A DNA stretch of 64,000 nt from Puffinus mauretanicus. Taxonomy: Eukaryota > Chordata > Aves > Procellariiformes > Procellariidae. The stretch is from contig JAJKFH010002273.1 in NCBI GenBank assembly GCA_023333565.1, positions 1,922,001-1,986,000 of the forward strand. Reading direction: 5' to 3'. Below are positions 60,952 through 64,000 of the stretch, one piece after another. Within the stretch, counting starts at the first letter, position 1; every line of letters begins with the position of its first letter. The translations under genes were made by a program, and so were the position numbers. The notes beneath the pieces are model-generated. The model was not told the DNA's origin and made no database searches. It saw only the letters and a program-made list of their open reading frames with translations.

Positions 60952-63900
60952 CAGTGAGCAAAAGCCAGCAAAAGAGCAAGAGCGAGGGAAAGGGAGAAAC
61001 TTCTCTATCCGTAAAGTTTGAAGACATCGCTGCAATGTAGTGGAGGAGGCAAGGTCTGATCCAGGTAGCAGAGACCCCCTCGCTTCAGGATTCTTCATTT
61101 AGGAGGCAATTAGAGAAAAGCTCCCAATGGGACAGCCTGCCTTACGCACCTCCATGGCCTTGTTGCCCCGCAGCCCTGCTCCCTCCGGCCCGGCTCCCGG
61201 GCCCTGCTGCGAGGGAGGAGTGGAGCAACCCCGGCAGCAAATTGCAGGGGCAGACTGGGATGTAGCGTCTGCTTTCCTCTGCTTCCTCTTCTCCTGAGCT
61301 AAGAGAGAAGCTGTGCTTGCTGCTTCCAAAGGAAAGAAAGGTTTTCTGTCCCTTTTCTTGTAGGGAAGAGTTTTCTTCAGCTTCTTCTATGCAGACTACT
61401 GCAGGGTGTAACTAATAATTCGTCACTGTGGGCTGAGTGAGTCAGGTGTGCATTTAACACAGGAACAAGAAAATAGGGCTGAAAATTTACTTATGACTTT
61501 GTTTAAGTTAGAGACCCAATCCTTTATTCTGATAATTTCATTTTAAGAAGCATGTATTTTATGGAGCAAATGGGGACTGGACAGACCTCAAGCTGTGAAA
61601 CAAAGTTTTCAGAAGGGCTCAGGTTTTTTACTTTAAAGCATCAGTGTGTATTGCTGAACCTTTAAAGGCAGACCAGTTTTCCCTGTATTTCTAGAAGTCA
61701 CACATTACTCGGTTTGTTAAGCCACTGTAAGTATATGTATGACCATATTTATGTCACAGCTTCAAATTTGTTTACTCTTGTTTGTCAGAACTTTTCACTG
61801 TCTTAATGTCATTTCTGGTAGCATATTAACACTAACTGCCTCATAGCTGAATTTTTCAGCTTCCATGCTGAGCAGAATCAGTTCTGCTTTCAGGCAAAGC
61901 TTTTCCACAGTGATTGACAGGAACGGATGGCAAAGGAAGTTCCAATTCAGTGCTGTAGGAGATATTAAAATGGTCATGCTGATTATTATTTTGGATTAAT
62001 AATAATGCAAAGGTTTGTGTTTCATTGCTGCACTGATGGGTGGGCTTTGGGGAGCTATTACCACACTGAAATCCCTTAGCAGTACTGCCCTGCATCTAGA
62101 GCTGAAAGATGTTTCCTTCCTCTGAGGGACAGACGAGATAAGGGAGTTTATGTGACTCATTATCCAAAAGAGAAATTAATGTTTTGTAATAGCTAAAAAA
62201 GTCCCCTTAAGAACTGGAAGCTTAGTGCAAATTTATGTAGCAGGGAAAATCTAAGGAGTTTTGCCTGTTTGTTTTTTAAGACAGGACTAGGTGTTTTAAA
62301 TCCCAAACATTGAGCTCTAGCTGGTTTTTTTTCCCATATTTGCAGTAAGTAATGAATTTTTAAGTATCATGAGGGTACAAACCCCAACAAACCAGAATAG
62401 TACAGCATGAAATCTGCACTGTGCTTCTGAAGCGATGCAGTCATCAAAAGACATCTCTGTCTCTTCCCAAGTGTTTTGGATCAAAATTTTAATCCTCCAA
62501 ATCATGCATTTGGCTGTGTAGTACTGAGAAGTGAGATCCTGATGGACAAAAGTCTGTCACATTTAGGCATACCTAAATAAAAAGGAAAGAAAACTGTTTT
62601 ACCCTTAAAGATCGTTATCTCTAGAAGTTCCCAAGTCAAGGAAAAGCCATGAGCATCTACATTTTTTGTATAGCTCAAGGAACAACTTTGTTGGCAGAGG
62701 TAGTACTTGAACAAAAGATACAGTCAATAATATGTTGGTAGCCTGCAGGAAGAGGGCCAGCTCTGTTGTCCCATTCTTTCTCAGATTAACCCAGGAAAAG
62801 CATACATACACAATACCATTTGACCATGAAGAAAACATACAAGCTCTGCTTTAGCTATCACTGAGCCAGGAATACTCTATACATTTTTTTCATATGGAAA
62901 ACAAACAAACAAACAAAAAATAGATCTGGCAAATATGAAATCTAACCTTCGTGTGACCACACCAATATTCTTAAAAATTACAGTCAAATGTTATTGGCCC
63001 CGTCAGATAGAGAACAGAGATACTGTAGACTTAATGACCCATAACCATATACTTATTTCACAGATATGTAGTTTCTAGCGCTCTGTTTGGCTGGAGAGAT
63101 CTCATCTGAATAATGACTGCACAGTCATTTCTGCCAAACCGCAGTGCTTCTGCATCTCCCCTCGCTCTGGTTCTTCCACGCGAGCACGTGAGCACGCTCC
63201 CACTGGTACTGGCTCCTTGCTGACGTGCCCACCCCACCATCGCTCCTCCGTGCTCTATCGCATCCATCATCATGCCTGCCCACTTCTTTTGCAGATATTT
63301 AATTATGGAAGAGTAGTAGTATGCTATAGCTGTACAATGGAACAGGAGGGCACTTAACCTGTCCCCACAAAAAAGGGTAAAGCGATGTATTGAATAAACA
63401 GGTACCAGGAAACAATCAGAGCAGAAATGAGGTTAAAAATCCTGAAACAGAGGTTTGTGGCCAGGATATGGCTGGGGAATTTTGATGGTGGTAGAAAGTC
63501 AGAGACACGTTAATATTTAATAAGCAATGCAGAGATGAAAGAAAGAATAATGTTTTCAGTAGCTACTTATAAGTTTGCCTCTTAGCAAGTTTTCAGTCCA
63601 AAATGCAGCACTCCCTGATAAGCAGAGGAGGATGCTGAATAATTGCTCAGATACAGTTTGGGGACTATAAAAATAAGGAGCGCTGGAGGTTGCCATCCCT
63701 TTTACCTACCCCAGAGCTCCGGGATCATTCTCCCAGTATTGTCTTTGGGTCACGGAAGCCTGTTGTTTGTCTCCTGAAGAAGCAGACCTCCCTTGTAACA
63801 TGGAGCTCACAAAGATGTCCCCGTTATGAAAAGGCGAAGTTATTTTACGTTCTGTCTGGGAAGAAATGGCTTACCTGAGCTCTGACATTGTGACAGCTAG

Positions 63901-64000
63901 CTGTCTTCGAGCTGGTATTTTAGCTTTATTTCTTCCATTAATCGAGCAACAGCTACCCACGGACTCATTTCACCTTTGGGTTGCACTTGTTTGTAAGCTA
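60952..64000. other. Gene-poor flank with a GC-richer patch
   Basis: A GC-richer patch with a few CpGs lies at about 61125-61285, in contrast to AT-rich flanks. A second, smaller GC-richer patch lies at about 63155-63290. No exon or promoter consensus could be tied to either. An ACAAACAAACAAACAAA run is at 62901-62917. Confidence 0.65.

Noticed and set aside
60743..61098. Ser/Phe/Pro- and Lys/Arg/Glu-rich ORFs
   Set aside because: They are translations of the homopurine/homopyrimidine run and not genes.

Overview
The window is ordinary, AT-rich vertebrate nuclear DNA. It covers the 3' half of one large intron-rich gene on the + strand, followed by about 19 kb that looks gene-poor. The exons encode the membrane-spanning segment and the whole cytoplasmic tail of the axon-guidance receptor ROBO1. 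The tail ends in ETES and carries the ROBO1 versions of the conserved motifs ([39 protein letters not shown]), so this is ROBO1 and not ROBO2, whose tail is different. Two solo LTRs belong to an endogenous retrovirus family I associate with non-galliform (neoavian) birds. With short introns and few recent repeats, they point to a bird and probably a macrochromosome. I cannot name the species.

Layout. 1-6821: intron upstream of the first visible exon, holding solo LTR 1 (1109-1703). 6822-43457: thirteen constitutive-looking coding exons of 198, 27, 43, 155, 336, 108, 145, 252, 410, 153, 309, 200 and 15 coding bases, plus one candidate 57-base cassette exon at 19994-20050. They join in a single open frame of about 783 codons (about 802 with the cassette) that ends at TGA 43455-43457. 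Solo LTR 2 (25055-25625) lies in the intron between the exons at 23081 and 26440. 43458 to about 45165: 3' UTR with a Pumilio-type site, an 8-mer match to miR-218, an 8-mer match to miR-29, and a distal ATTAAA signal with a GU-rich downstream stretch. About 45.2-64 kb: no recognised gene. It holds a possible unlisted terminal exon (48411 to about 49105), a GC-richer patch with a 141-codon minus-strand ORF, an eroded CR1-type LINE fragment, a compound microsatellite and an 82-base homopurine run.

How it works together. The exons build one receptor tail with no enzymatic domain. It is a chain of short docking motifs for Abl, Ena/VASP, DCC and srGAP proteins. Nine donors in the tail leave the same phase (1), so exons can be added or skipped without breaking the frame; the 57-base cassette, the 27-base microexon and the candidate terminal exon at 48411 all fit this rule. 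Both LTRs are antisense to ROBO1, and each has its own 5-bp target duplication, so they are independent insertions and not the two ends of one provirus.

I saw no CRISPR array, operon, toxin gene, tRNA or intact mobile-element coding region, and nothing that amounts to a new biological system. The best leads are the cassette exon, the candidate alternative terminal exon, the miR-218 site and a dispersed family of short near-palindromic old repeats.
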